A DNA stretch of 64,000 bases, taken from positions 496,001 through 560,000 of the forward strand of contig NZ_NHOT01000001.1 in assembly GCF_002197755.1 (NCBI RefSeq), written 5' to 3'. Below the pieces are notes generated by a model, which ran no database searches, had not been told where the DNA came from, and saw nothing but the letters and a program-made list of their open reading frames with translations. Each line of letters opens with the position of its first letter. Positions within the stretch are counted from its first letter, which is position 1. The position numbers and the translations under genes were made by a program. This document shows positions 19,401 to 25,711 of the stretch, piece after piece. Origin of the DNA: Pedobacter sp. AJM (GTDB lineage Bacteria > Bacteroidota > Bacteroidia > Sphingobacteriales > Sphingobacteriaceae).

Positions 19401-19690
19401 ATTTTGTCTGCCTTAAACTGAAGTTCCTGCGCACTTAACTGCGGGTAAGCAACCAGAACTAATTTTCGGTAGTCGTCATTTTTTTTTGAAGGATTACCCT
19501 TTGCCAGCCCGAGCAGTACCTCCAGGATTCGGGTTTTCATTTCTTCCGTGGCTTTATTGGTAAAGGTTACCGCCAGAATTTCACGGTATTTATTCTCCCC
19601 GGAAAAAAGCAAAGTCAGGTAGTGTGCCGTTAAACTGAACGTTTTACCGGAACCGGCAGAGGCTTGAAGAATTTTTAGTGGTTTGGGCAT
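16472..19690 (-). CDS. AddA-like UvrD/Rep helicase with RecB-type nuclease domain
   Basis: A 1072-residue helicase-nuclease. Walker A is ASAGSGKTF at residues 10-18 and Walker B is FDEFQDTS. Other superfamily 1 motifs are GDTKQSIYRWRNGD, TIHKSKGLAFRAVFVPF and NMLYVATTRSKDYLYI. The C-terminus carries a nuclease core (GSLLHDILAN, RPDRILF, VIILDYKF, VENYKNLL). It is the motor of an AddAB-type complex that processes double-strand ends. It is the first gene of the operon with DUF1016 and the AddB-like nuclease, and its stop is 1 bp from the DUF1016 start. No RecBCD genes are seen nearby. Confidence 0.9.
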   Translation of the reverse strand: MPKPLKILQASAGSGKTFSLTAHYLTLLFSGENKYREILAVTFTNKATEEMKTRILEVLLGLAKGNPSKKNDDYRKLVLVAYPQLSAQELQFKADKIYRKILHDYSRFSVSTIDGFVQKVIRGFAFELGLNADYNLEMNYDKVKDDLVNKLDEALDTNQQLLQWIIDLAIERISDNKSWNYKFELYNLIGEIFSERFQVFEDAVTALGLENIDELFKKYISLTKAEVKNFEEEIIRLATEAHEALNVLGVENEHLKGKSRSALAKIILVARGDFSKIEPLFNLIDEPEEWFQKNADFPEAFEVVNPILHQIKNHYLTHLPNYSLAIAFNKNLYYLRLMQEIAMLLKEYRAENDNLLISDAQKLISGITEDAGDNPSFIWEKVGNRYRNFLFDEFQDTSTSQWGSFKSLLTNAMATPSEDLIDHLIVGDTKQSIYRWRNGDWNILHKHAKREVGVENVLEESLEENYRSTENIITFNNVLYRSIPLTLQNELNTILSAKPESISNWWATENYTSIITDIYSASTQKFAGNTLKGGTIKIKKFGKEHAPDEVRFTETVFRDIALNDVIEEINILKDQQHYALKDIAILVRSNSEALLTVRKLMEHHLPVLSGDALLISNNSAIQLIINTLKVLIGLEAQSALYKANCIALYHALQEKTPDANHYINLTSKSLNQLSAVLPPSLCENWQSWLQLPLPELIEILVESYGLKTLTAHLPYLLAFRDLTALAGRSGEKGIIAFLTWWEEDGIKKSLPSPEGADAIQIITIHKSKGLAFRAVFVPFCNWEIKGKANGTFWVSSEETVYQELKGIPLKYNEALADSAIAKAYFEELLYNNMDALNMLYVATTRSKDYLYIATMAKKELKLSNMGDVINLTFEHEFDENGTYEIVDYISTADKSEENNFVDLKHYPTTTRLSELYIPSEEKHLRHLVNIEKSGRKGSLLHDILANANNETEADKYMTTLILDGIIQEEEKEQLKSKVLDVLKNPDLKAVLSRATGSISEKGIIDTKGKLHRPDRILFHEDEVIILDYKFTLTESDKHIEQVENYKNLLMEMGHIQVKTYLFYAVSGKLKLV

Positions 19691-19877
19691 CGTGTTCTTT
19701 TAAATTCGGCTTATTTTAATTTCTTGTCCTCAGGGCACAACCTGATCGCTAATGGGTATATAGTGAAGTTATTTTTCATTTCATCCATATATTTTACCTT
19801 TCTCTTTGCTGATTGCCTGTTAAGGCATGGCATTTATTCAGCAAGATCATTTAGGGCTTGGCAAATCATAATTACAC

Positions 19878-20672
19878 CTAAGCACCTTTCTTTTTCTTCT
19901 TTGCCAGTGTTTTATGGCTAATCCTGGCCGGTCTTTCGGTCATTTCTATTTTAAGCGCCAGCAAATCACGAATGACAACGGATGCACAGGCACCGCCAAA
20001 GGCAGCCGGCAAATAAGAAACAGTACCATAGGCTGATCGTTTAAAATTACTGCCATCAGTCATGATCATCGAATTTTTATCCATTTGCTCTGTCGAAAAA
20101 ACAGCTTTGATTTTATCAGCGTTCACCAGTTTATTTAGCCTTTTACGCACATAACTCGCAAAAACGCATTGATAAGTATCCGGCAGCATCGCAATCCTTA
20201 ACCTCGTAGGATCCATTTTACCTCCTGCACCCATCGAACTGACAATCGGGATATTCTTTTCCAAAGCTGTTGAAAGCAACGTAATTTTTGGCATCACACT
20301 GTCTATACAATCCATAATGTAATCGAATTTCGCCTCCAATATTTCCCTGCACTTCTCCGGGGTAAGGAAAGTGTTGACCACATGAAGATTTAATTCGGGG
20401 TTGATGGATAGCAATCGTTCCTGCATTATTTTAGCTTTACTTACGCCATGATTCGTTGCTAAAGCGGGCAATTGCCTGTTCCGGTTAGTAGGATCTACCA
20501 CATCCCCATCTACAATGGTCATTTCACCAATGCCGGAGCGGCATATAAATTCTGCCGCAAAAGAGCCTACACCTCCCAGACCAATTACCAGGACGTGTTT
20601 ATTTTGTAATTTTTCAATTCCATCATTACCGACCAGCAGGGCAGAACGTGAAAGCCAAGAAACATCTGACAT
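19878..20672 (-). CDS. tcdA: tRNA threonylcarbamoyladenosine dehydratase (TcdA/CsdL)
   Basis: A 264-residue E1-like ThiF/MoeB family enzyme. The ATP-binding motif is VIGLGGVGSFAAE near residue 30, followed by TIVDGDVVDPTNRNRQ and then DCIDSVMPKITL. GKMDPTRLRIAML and GSNFKRSAYGTVSYLPAAFG are typical of TcdA, which uses ATP to cyclise t6A37 of tRNA into ct6A. There are no CxxC zinc motifs, as expected for TcdA. The C-terminus is a short lysine tail. It sits 16 bp downstream of the TatD-like gene and is probably co-transcribed with it. Confidence 0.92.
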   Translation of the reverse strand: MSDVSWLSRSALLVGNDGIEKLQNKHVLVIGLGGVGSFAAEFICRSGIGEMTIVDGDVVDPTNRNRQLPALATNHGVSKAKIMQERLLSINPELNLHVVNTFLTPEKCREILEAKFDYIMDCIDSVMPKITLLSTALEKNIPIVSSMGAGGKMDPTRLRIAMLPDTYQCVFASYVRKRLNKLVNADKIKAVFSTEQMDKNSMIMTDGSNFKRSAYGTVSYLPAAFGGACASVVIRDLLALKIEMTERPARISHKTLAKKKKKGA

Positions 20673-20688
20673 ATGATTGTATATGAGT

Positions 20689-21345
20689 TTACAGTAAATC
20701 TAATTTTTTCCAATCAGCAAAAATACGTGCTTTAAGGTCATCAACCTTACGGTTTTTCAAATTTGCGGCAGCAGTATAAATTTTAGCGATGGTGATATCT
20801 GAATCATCGGTTTCCAGAAAGAAGCGATCTGTTTGCTGAATCAGCTTTGCGGGACCCGAATTTCCCCGCAAAAGTGCCTCACCAAATGAAAGCCAAAAAC
20901 CCTTATCCAGTAATTGCTGGCCTAATTTCTCATTTTTATTAAAACCATGAATAATCATGGGCACTGAGACTTTTAACTGATCTTTCATTCTAATCAGTTC
21001 TGAAAAAGCCTTGACACAATGTAAAATCAATGGTTTATTTAACTTTTCTGCCAGGCTGATCTGTGCTTGTAAAATAATGATTTGATTGTCGAGACTTTCT
21101 CCTTTAAGTTGATCTAAGCCACATTCTCCGATCAGCTTCACATTCGGTTGACCCGCCAGGACGTTTAAATATTTCATCTGTACTTCCAGCTGATTAAGCG
21201 TGGCATACCAGGGATGAAGCCCCACAGATATGGGTTTGGTTTTGGGCATTGCCAGAAAAATATCACTCGTTAACGACAAACTCTGGATGCTGATCACACC
21301 CTTTTCCTGCGCCGCATGATGCGTATGTATGTCTAAGAAATCCAT
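20689..21345 (-). CDS. TatD-family metal-dependent hydrolase
   Basis: A 218-residue TIM-barrel hydrolase with the metal motif HTHH at residues 7-10, the Glu ligand in IGECGLDQLKGE, His residues in LILHCVKAF and MIIHGFNKN, and the final Asp in FLETDDSD. At 218 residues it is shorter than typical TatD (about 260), mostly through compact loops, which is common in this phylum. Family members act as 3'-5' exonucleases on DNA or RNA. It is first in an operon with tcdA. Confidence 0.85.
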   Translation of the reverse strand: MDFLDIHTHHAAQEKGVISIQSLSLTSDIFLAMPKTKPISVGLHPWYATLNQLEVQMKYLNVLAGQPNVKLIGECGLDQLKGESLDNQIIILQAQISLAEKLNKPLILHCVKAFSELIRMKDQLKVSVPMIIHGFNKNEKLGQQLLDKGFWLSFGEALLRGNSGPAKLIQQTDRFFLETDDSDITIAKIYTAAANLKNRKVDDLKARIFADWKKLDLL

Positions 21346-21393
21346 TCGTTTTTCAAAGATAGGCTTTGGAGATAGTATTTATACCGTAAAGAA

Positions 21394-21426
21394 TTTGTAA
21401 TTACATGATTAAAAAGATTAGCTTTA
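21394..21426 (+). promoter_or_regulatory. Predicted promoter of the secreted thioredoxin gene
   Basis: TTTG at 21394-21397 and TAGCTTTA at 21419-21426, 21 nt apart, match the Bacteroidota consensus with one mismatch. The start codon lies 27 nt further down. Confidence 0.4.
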
Positions 21427-21453
21427 GTATTTTGCATCATTATTTATTATGAT

Positions 21454-21984
21454 ATGAAAAGATTACTCATTTTAATTACGGCTATATTGATTTCTACATC
21501 CGTATTTAGCCAGACGAAAAACGAAGCTGTTCAAATTTACAATCCTGAAGCAAATGCAATGGCCGATCTAAAGGCTGCAACTGTTAAAGCAGCAAAAGCG
21601 AAGAAGCATGTATTGGTGCAGGTAGGTGGAAACTGGTGTTCATGGTGTATCGCTTTTCATCAGCTGGTTGAAAAAACGCCCGCTTTAAAACAAACTATAG
21701 ATGATAACTATGAATACGTTTTGGTGAATTGGGACAAGGAACACCATAATGATGAAGCAATGCGGTATTTAGGTTTCCCCAACCGTTTTGGCTATCCGGT
21801 TTTTGTAGTACTGGACGGAAAAGGAAAGGTACTTCACATCGAAAACTCTGCCTATCTGGAAACAGATGAGACCGGTGCCGATGGCAAAAAGAAAGTTGGA
21901 CACGACGTAAAAAAAATCACTTCATTTTTAAAGGGCTGGACCGTTGCCGCTGTAGATCCGGATACGTATCAGGCAAAAGGTTAA
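21454..21984 (+). CDS. Secreted thioredoxin-family protein
   Basis: A 176-residue protein with a signal peptide (MKRLLILITAILISTSVFSQ) and a thioredoxin-like domain of the thioredoxin_7/DUF255-like type. The redox motif is WCSWC in GGNWCSWCIAFH, near residue 57. The cis-proline is in FGYPVFVVLDGKG. The extended C-terminus (GHDVKKITSFLKGW) is helical. It probably reduces or isomerises disulphides in the periplasm. It is monocistronic and followed by a strong bidirectional hairpin. Confidence 0.85.
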   Translation: MKRLLILITAILISTSVFSQTKNEAVQIYNPEANAMADLKAATVKAAKAKKHVLVQVGGNWCSWCIAFHQLVEKTPALKQTIDDNYEYVLVNWDKEHHNDEAMRYLGFPNRFGYPVFVVLDGKGKVLHIENSAYLETDETGADGKKKVGHDVKKITSFLKGWTVAAVDPDTYQAKG

Positions 21985-22000
21985 ATACTAAATACAATAG

Positions 22001-22040
22001 TGCCGCAGATTTGGGTGTCTTAACATTCAAATCTGCGGCA
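22001..22040. terminator. Bidirectional hairpin terminator
   Basis: A perfect 13-bp stem TGCCGCAGATTTG / CAAATCTGCGGCA around a 14-nt loop lies between two convergent genes. The T-rich flanks are modest. Confidence 0.75.
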
Positions 22041-22045
22041 TGATT

Positions 22046-22252
22046 TTAATCTTTTGATCCTTCATCTTCCAGGTCATCAACATCTAATTCATATGATGGT
22101 CTGGATGCTTCGTCGGCTTGTTCCAGTTTATCTTTATCATATTCAATACTGGGATCATCACCACCTATTTCATTTATGTGATCCACATCATCTTCCCTGC
22201 GTAAGGCATCGTTCGGATCTTCTGAGTAATTATCTTTTGGGTCTATCATCAT
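22046..22252 (-). CDS. Small acidic protein (68 aa), unknown function
   Basis: A 68-residue, strongly acidic protein (about a third Asp/Glu; EDDVDHINEIGGDDPSIEY, DVDDLEDEGSKD) without hydrophobic segments. It starts with tandem Met codons at 22252. It looks disordered, like other short acidic Bacteroidota proteins. No family is recognised. It converges with the thioredoxin gene on a shared hairpin. The plus-strand frame over the same bases is a shadow. Confidence 0.55.
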   Translation of the reverse strand: MMIDPKDNYSEDPNDALRREDDVDHINEIGGDDPSIEYDKDKLEQADEASRPSYELDVDDLEDEGSKD

Positions 22253-22484
22253 TTTAGGTTTTTATATTTAAAAAATGACTTTCAGGAAGAAATTGTTTTA
22301 GTTTTATGTGAAGAAGGGTAAAGATGAAGTTTAAAGACAGCTGAAGAAATCTTGCAAAGTGGTTTTTCAGCCCCCAAGGCCAGCGACCATAAACATTTTA
22401 CCCAAAATACTACCTTCTTGCACTTCTGCACCATAAAATGTTCGTGTTTCTTTGAGGTTAAGACCTTAATGCCTAATTTTAAAA

Positions 22485-23042
22485 ATGCTCACCCTCCAAT
22501 TCACCACATTTCCCGCGCTCGAAACTGAAAGGTTGGTTTTAAGAGAACATCACCTTTCTGACGCAGAAGCCTTATTCGCCATGCGCACCAACGAAAAGAT
22601 CATGAAATACATCGACAGGGAAAGACCTCAAAATGTAGAGGCTGTGAGAGCGGTTATCACCAGATTTAACGAAGGCTTTGAAGAGGGTTATAACCTGGCC
22701 TGGGTGATTGCACTAAAAGAAAATCCGGCGCAAATGATTGGAACGATTGGCTACTGGCAAACAGATTATGCCAATCATCGGGCTGAAATCGGCTATATGC
22801 TCCATCCTGATTTCTGGAGAAAGGGAATGATTTCTGAAGCCTTGAAAAAAACCATCAGCTTTGGTTTCGAAAACATGAACCTGCACACCATTAAGGCTAA
22901 TATTAATACGGGTAATGATGCATCACGGCAAATGTTGCTTAAACATGGTTTTTTAAAAGAAGCACTATTCAGACAGGATTATTACTTTAAAGGAAAGTTT
23001 TTAGACAGCGAAATTTATGGACTAATTAATCCAAATCATTAA
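22485..23042 (+). CDS. GNAT-family N-acetyltransferase (RimJ/RimL-like)
   Basis: A 185-residue acetyltransferase. The N-terminal ETERLVLREHHLSDAEALF opens the RimJ/RimL-type fold, IGTIGYWQ is strand 4, and the acetyl-CoA P-loop region lies in MLHPDFWRKGMISEALKK (Q/RxxGxG/A-like). The ending, ASRQMLLKHGFLKEALFRQDYY, is typical for enzymes acetylating ribosomal-protein or small-molecule amines. The substrate is unknown. The 232-bp upstream spacer holds no other gene. Confidence 0.85.
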   Translation: MLTLQFTTFPALETERLVLREHHLSDAEALFAMRTNEKIMKYIDRERPQNVEAVRAVITRFNEGFEEGYNLAWVIALKENPAQMIGTIGYWQTDYANHRAEIGYMLHPDFWRKGMISEALKKTISFGFENMNLHTIKANINTGNDASRQMLLKHGFLKEALFRQDYYFKGKFLDSEIYGLINPNH

Positions 23043-23260
23043 ATTATAATATCTTGAATCCGTCTGCATTCGGATACCAATTCGGGTCTGTAATATGATT
23101 ATTTCGGAATACTCCTGATTTTAAATACTATAAAAGCAGAAAAGATACCATTTCGAAATTATATTTTAATTTTCTGATCATCATCTAAAAAATAAATTTT
23201 GCCTAAAAAAATTGCAGCTTCATCCCATTAGCATTATTACAAAATACACGCTGAATTGCC

Positions 23261-23292
23261 TTTGGTTTGGTAGCGATTAATAATTATATTTG
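23261..23292 (+). promoter_or_regulatory. Promoter of pdhB
   Basis: TTTG (23261-23264) and TATATTTG (23285-23292) are separated by 20 nt, a full match to the Bacteroidota consensus. The predicted RNA start near 23299 leaves a short leader of about 15 nt. Confidence 0.7.
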
Positions 23293-23313
23293 CCACCGTT
23301 ATTAAAATTTACA

Positions 23314-24300
23314 ATGAGAGAAATCCAATTTAGAGAAGCACTACGCGAAGCCATGAGCGAAGAAATGCGTAAAGATGACCGCGTTTTTTTATTAGGTGAA
23401 GAAGTAGCAGAATATAACGGTGCATACAAAGTAAGTCAGGGTATGCTTGATGAATTTGGTGCAAAACGTATTATCGATACCCCTATTGCAGAATTAGGTT
23501 TCGCCGGAATTGCAACTGGTGCCGCAACTGCTGGCCTTATTCCAATTGTAGAGTTTATGACATTTAACTTCTCATTGGTTGCTATTGATCAGATTATCAA
23601 TGGCGCAGCAAAAATTTTATCAATGAGCGGTGGTCAGTTCTCTTGTCCTATGGTTTTCCGCGGACCAACCGGTAACGCAGGTCAGTTAGGTGCACAACAC
23701 TCACAAAACTTCGAAAACTGGTTTGCCAATACTCCAGGTTTGAAAGTTGTTGTTCCTTCTACGCCTTATGAAGCCAAAGGTTTATTAAAACAAGCCATTA
23801 TCGATCCGGATCCGGTTATTTTCATGGAATCGGAGGTGATGTATGGTGATAAAGGTGATGTTCCGGCTGAAGAGTATTACATTGAATTTGGTAAAGCCAA
23901 CATAACCAAAGAAGGTACTGATGTAACCATCGTAACTTTCGGTAAAATGTTAACCCGTGTGGTTAATCCTGCTGTTGAAGAGTTGACAAAAGAAGGAATT
24001 AATGTTGAAGTAATCGATTTGCGTACTGTTCGTCCGATTGATTATGATACAATCATCGAATCTGTGAAGAAAACAAACCGTTTGGTTGTTGTTGAAGAAG
24101 CATGGCCATTGGCATCACTTTCTGGTGAGATTGCTTTCATGGTACAAAAGAAAGCATTCGATTACTTAGATGCCCCGGTTTTACGTATCACTTGTGCTGA
24201 TGTTCCACTTCCATATTCTCCAACTTTAATTGCAGCCAGCTTACCTAACGCTGAAAAAGTAATTAAAGCGGTTAAAGAAGTCATGTACGCCACAAAATAA
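23314..24300 (+). CDS. pdhB: Pyruvate dehydrogenase E1 component, beta subunit
   Basis: A 328-residue alpha-keto acid dehydrogenase beta subunit. The start is ATG 23314 (MREIQFREALREAMSEEMRK); codons upstream fall in the promoter. Recognisable family segments are GEEVAEYNGAYKVSQGM, DTPIAELGFAGIATGAA, GPTGNAGQLGAQHSQ and the C-terminal VDVPLPYSPTL-like ADVPLPYSPTLI. With the E1-alpha subunit it decarboxylates pyruvate using thiamine diphosphate and feeds acetyl groups to E2. No alpha subunit or E2 lies next to it, so it is transcribed alone from its own promoter and ends at a terminator. Confidence 0.95.
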   Translation: MREIQFREALREAMSEEMRKDDRVFLLGEEVAEYNGAYKVSQGMLDEFGAKRIIDTPIAELGFAGIATGAATAGLIPIVEFMTFNFSLVAIDQIINGAAKILSMSGGQFSCPMVFRGPTGNAGQLGAQHSQNFENWFANTPGLKVVVPSTPYEAKGLLKQAIIDPDPVIFMESEVMYGDKGDVPAEEYYIEFGKANITKEGTDVTIVTFGKMLTRVVNPAVEELTKEGINVEVIDLRTVRPIDYDTIIESVKKTNRLVVVEEAWPLASLSGEIAFMVQKKAFDYLDAPVLRITCADVPLPYSPTLIAASLPNAEKVIKAVKEVMYATK

Positions 24301-24330
24301 ACCCCGACGTTTAGTCTGGTTCAAAATATA

Positions 24331-24361
24331 AATCCTCCAAAGCAATTCGGGGGATTTTTTT
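24331..24361 (+). terminator. Terminator of pdhB
   Basis: AATCCTCC pairs with GGGGGATT (one G-T pair) and runs into eight T, 30 bp after the stop. Confidence 0.85.
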
Positions 24362-24460
24362 TGCTTCATTTTCTTTACGTAAGTACACACCATTTAAACA
24401 CATAGGCCATCCAAATAACATTTAAGCCGATATGAGCCTTATCCTTCTTATATGGTAAAT

Positions 24461-24523
24461 CATCTAAGCGCGACTGTGATTTCTACCAGTCAAAGGCATA
24501 TGGAAAACAGATAAGCTTAGATG
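24461..24523. repeat. Intergenic nested inverted repeat
   Basis: CATCTAAGC (24461-24469) pairs perfectly with GCTTAGATG (24515-24523). Inside lies GACTG (24472-24476) with CAGTC (24487-24491). The spacer around it (24301-24582) is full of ATATG/CATA words and has no gene. Confidence 0.5.
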
Positions 24524-24582
24524 GTCTGTATTAACGCAGTGAAAAATTATTTTTATCTTCGTTTGTTCAAATTATACAAGCC

Positions 24583-25155
24583 ATGTCTGAATATTTAGCC
24601 GACCAAACCTTTGAAAAGGCAGATTTTACTTTAAACACATTGAACAAAGGAGAATATGAAAACTGCAAATTCATTTATTGCGATTTCTCCAATTCTGATT
24701 TGAGTGGTATCAGATTTTTAGATTGCGAATTTATTTCCTGCAACCTAAGCATGGTTACGTTAACAAAAACATCATTCAGTGATGTAAATTTTAAAGATTG
24801 TAAAATGCTGGGCTTACGTTTCGAAAATTGTAACGAATTTGGTTTAACCTTGAGCTTTGACAGCTGCAAATTAGACCATTCTTCCTTTTATAAACTCAAA
24901 CTGAAGAAAACCATTTTTAAAAATAATCAGCTTCATGAAGTAGATTTTACTGAATGCGACTTAAGCAGTTCGACTTTTGATTATTGTGATTTTCTAAATG
25001 CAACCTTCGACAGAACAAATCTGGAAAAAGCAGATTTCAGGACCGCAACCCATTATAGAATCGATCCTGATAAAAACAGCATCAGGAAAGCCAAATTTTC
25101 ACAGCCGGGTTTAGCAGGTTTATTAGCCAAATATGATATCCTGATCAGCCAGTAA
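24583..25155 (+). CDS. Pentapeptide-repeat protein
   Basis: A 190-residue protein made almost entirely of pentapeptide repeats (A/C-x-F/L/-D-x pattern: CKFIYCDFSNSDLSGIRFLD, CDFLNATFDRTNLEKADF), forming a right-handed quadrilateral beta-helix. Length and the single repeat break near residue 90 resemble Qnr/McbG-type DNA-mimic proteins that protect gyrase, but no resistance role can be claimed from sequence. It is cytoplasmic. It is followed after 37 bp by the DUF1801 gene on the same strand. Confidence 0.85.
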   Translation: MSEYLADQTFEKADFTLNTLNKGEYENCKFIYCDFSNSDLSGIRFLDCEFISCNLSMVTLTKTSFSDVNFKDCKMLGLRFENCNEFGLTLSFDSCKLDHSSFYKLKLKKTIFKNNQLHEVDFTECDLSSSTFDYCDFLNATFDRTNLEKADFRTATHYRIDPDKNSIRKAKFSQPGLAGLLAKYDILISQ

Positions 25156-25192
25156 TTCTTTTATTTTCATAATCCATTAGATCAATTATGTT

Positions 25193-25549
25193 ATGGAAAG
25201 GGTGCCACAAAGCATTGATGATTATATTGTTCAGTTTCCGCCAGAAACACAAAAAATTTTGCAACAGGTAAGAGAAACCATTAAACAGGCTGCGCCACAG
25301 GCGAAAGAAGTAATCAGTTATAAAATGCCTGCCTTTAAACAAAAAAGCATTCTGGTTTATTTCGCGGCTTATACAAAACACATCGGTTTTTATCCTACGG
25401 GTTCCGGAATTGAAGCTTTTAAACAGGAATTTGAAAATTTTAAATGGAGCAAAGGTGCTGTTCAGTTTCCAATTAGCCAACCCATGCCACTGGGTTTAAT
25501 TGCCAGAATAACAAAGTTTAGGGTAGAGCAAGACAGCATAAAAAAATAG
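25193..25549 (+). CDS. DUF1801 (YdhG-like) protein
   Basis: A 118-residue protein with the DUF1801 pattern: SIDDYIVQFPPETQKILQQV, then APQAKEVISYKMPAFK, then HIGFYPTGSGIEAF and FKWSKGAVQFP. These single-domain proteins are widespread in soil bacteria and have a frataxin-like alpha/beta fold; their function is not established. It lies 37 bp after the pentapeptide gene and may share its mRNA. Confidence 0.9.
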   Translation: MERVPQSIDDYIVQFPPETQKILQQVRETIKQAAPQAKEVISYKMPAFKQKSILVYFAAYTKHIGFYPTGSGIEAFKQEFENFKWSKGAVQFPISQPMPLGLIARITKFRVEQDSIKK

Positions 25550-25634
25550 AAAATAGCAATTAACCAAACATTGCAATCAGTTCAACTCCTGACAGGCCAT
25601 CTTCATATATTTTTCACTAAAATTGTTACAATCT

Positions 25635-25666
25635 TTTGATGTAGTACCAAAAATATTGTAAGTTTA
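25635..25666 (+). promoter_or_regulatory. Predicted promoter of the SNF2 helicase gene
   Basis: TTTG (25635-25638) and TAAGTTTA (25659-25666) are 20 nt apart, one mismatch from the consensus, 45 nt ahead of the start codon. Confidence 0.45.
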
Positions 25667-25711
25667 AATTTTTTAAGATGCTAACTCTTAATTCTTTTTT
25701 TAAACCAATCA

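Noticed and set aside
19724..19921. 65-codon plus-strand frame between the addA-like gene and tcdA
   Set aside because: It overlaps the tcdA 3' end and lies in a short AT-rich spacer. The hydrophobic content looks accidental.
22054..22257. His-rich plus-strand frame (HLPGHQHLIHMM...) opposite the acidic protein
   Set aside because: It is the complement of a repetitive Asp/Glu codon stretch (GAT/GAC read backward as ATC/CAT), so the His-rich pattern is an artefact.
24583..25155. Pentapeptide protein as a quinolone-resistance (Qnr) gene
   Set aside because: The fold alone does not show gyrase protection, and no diagnostic Qnr loop can be identified by eye.
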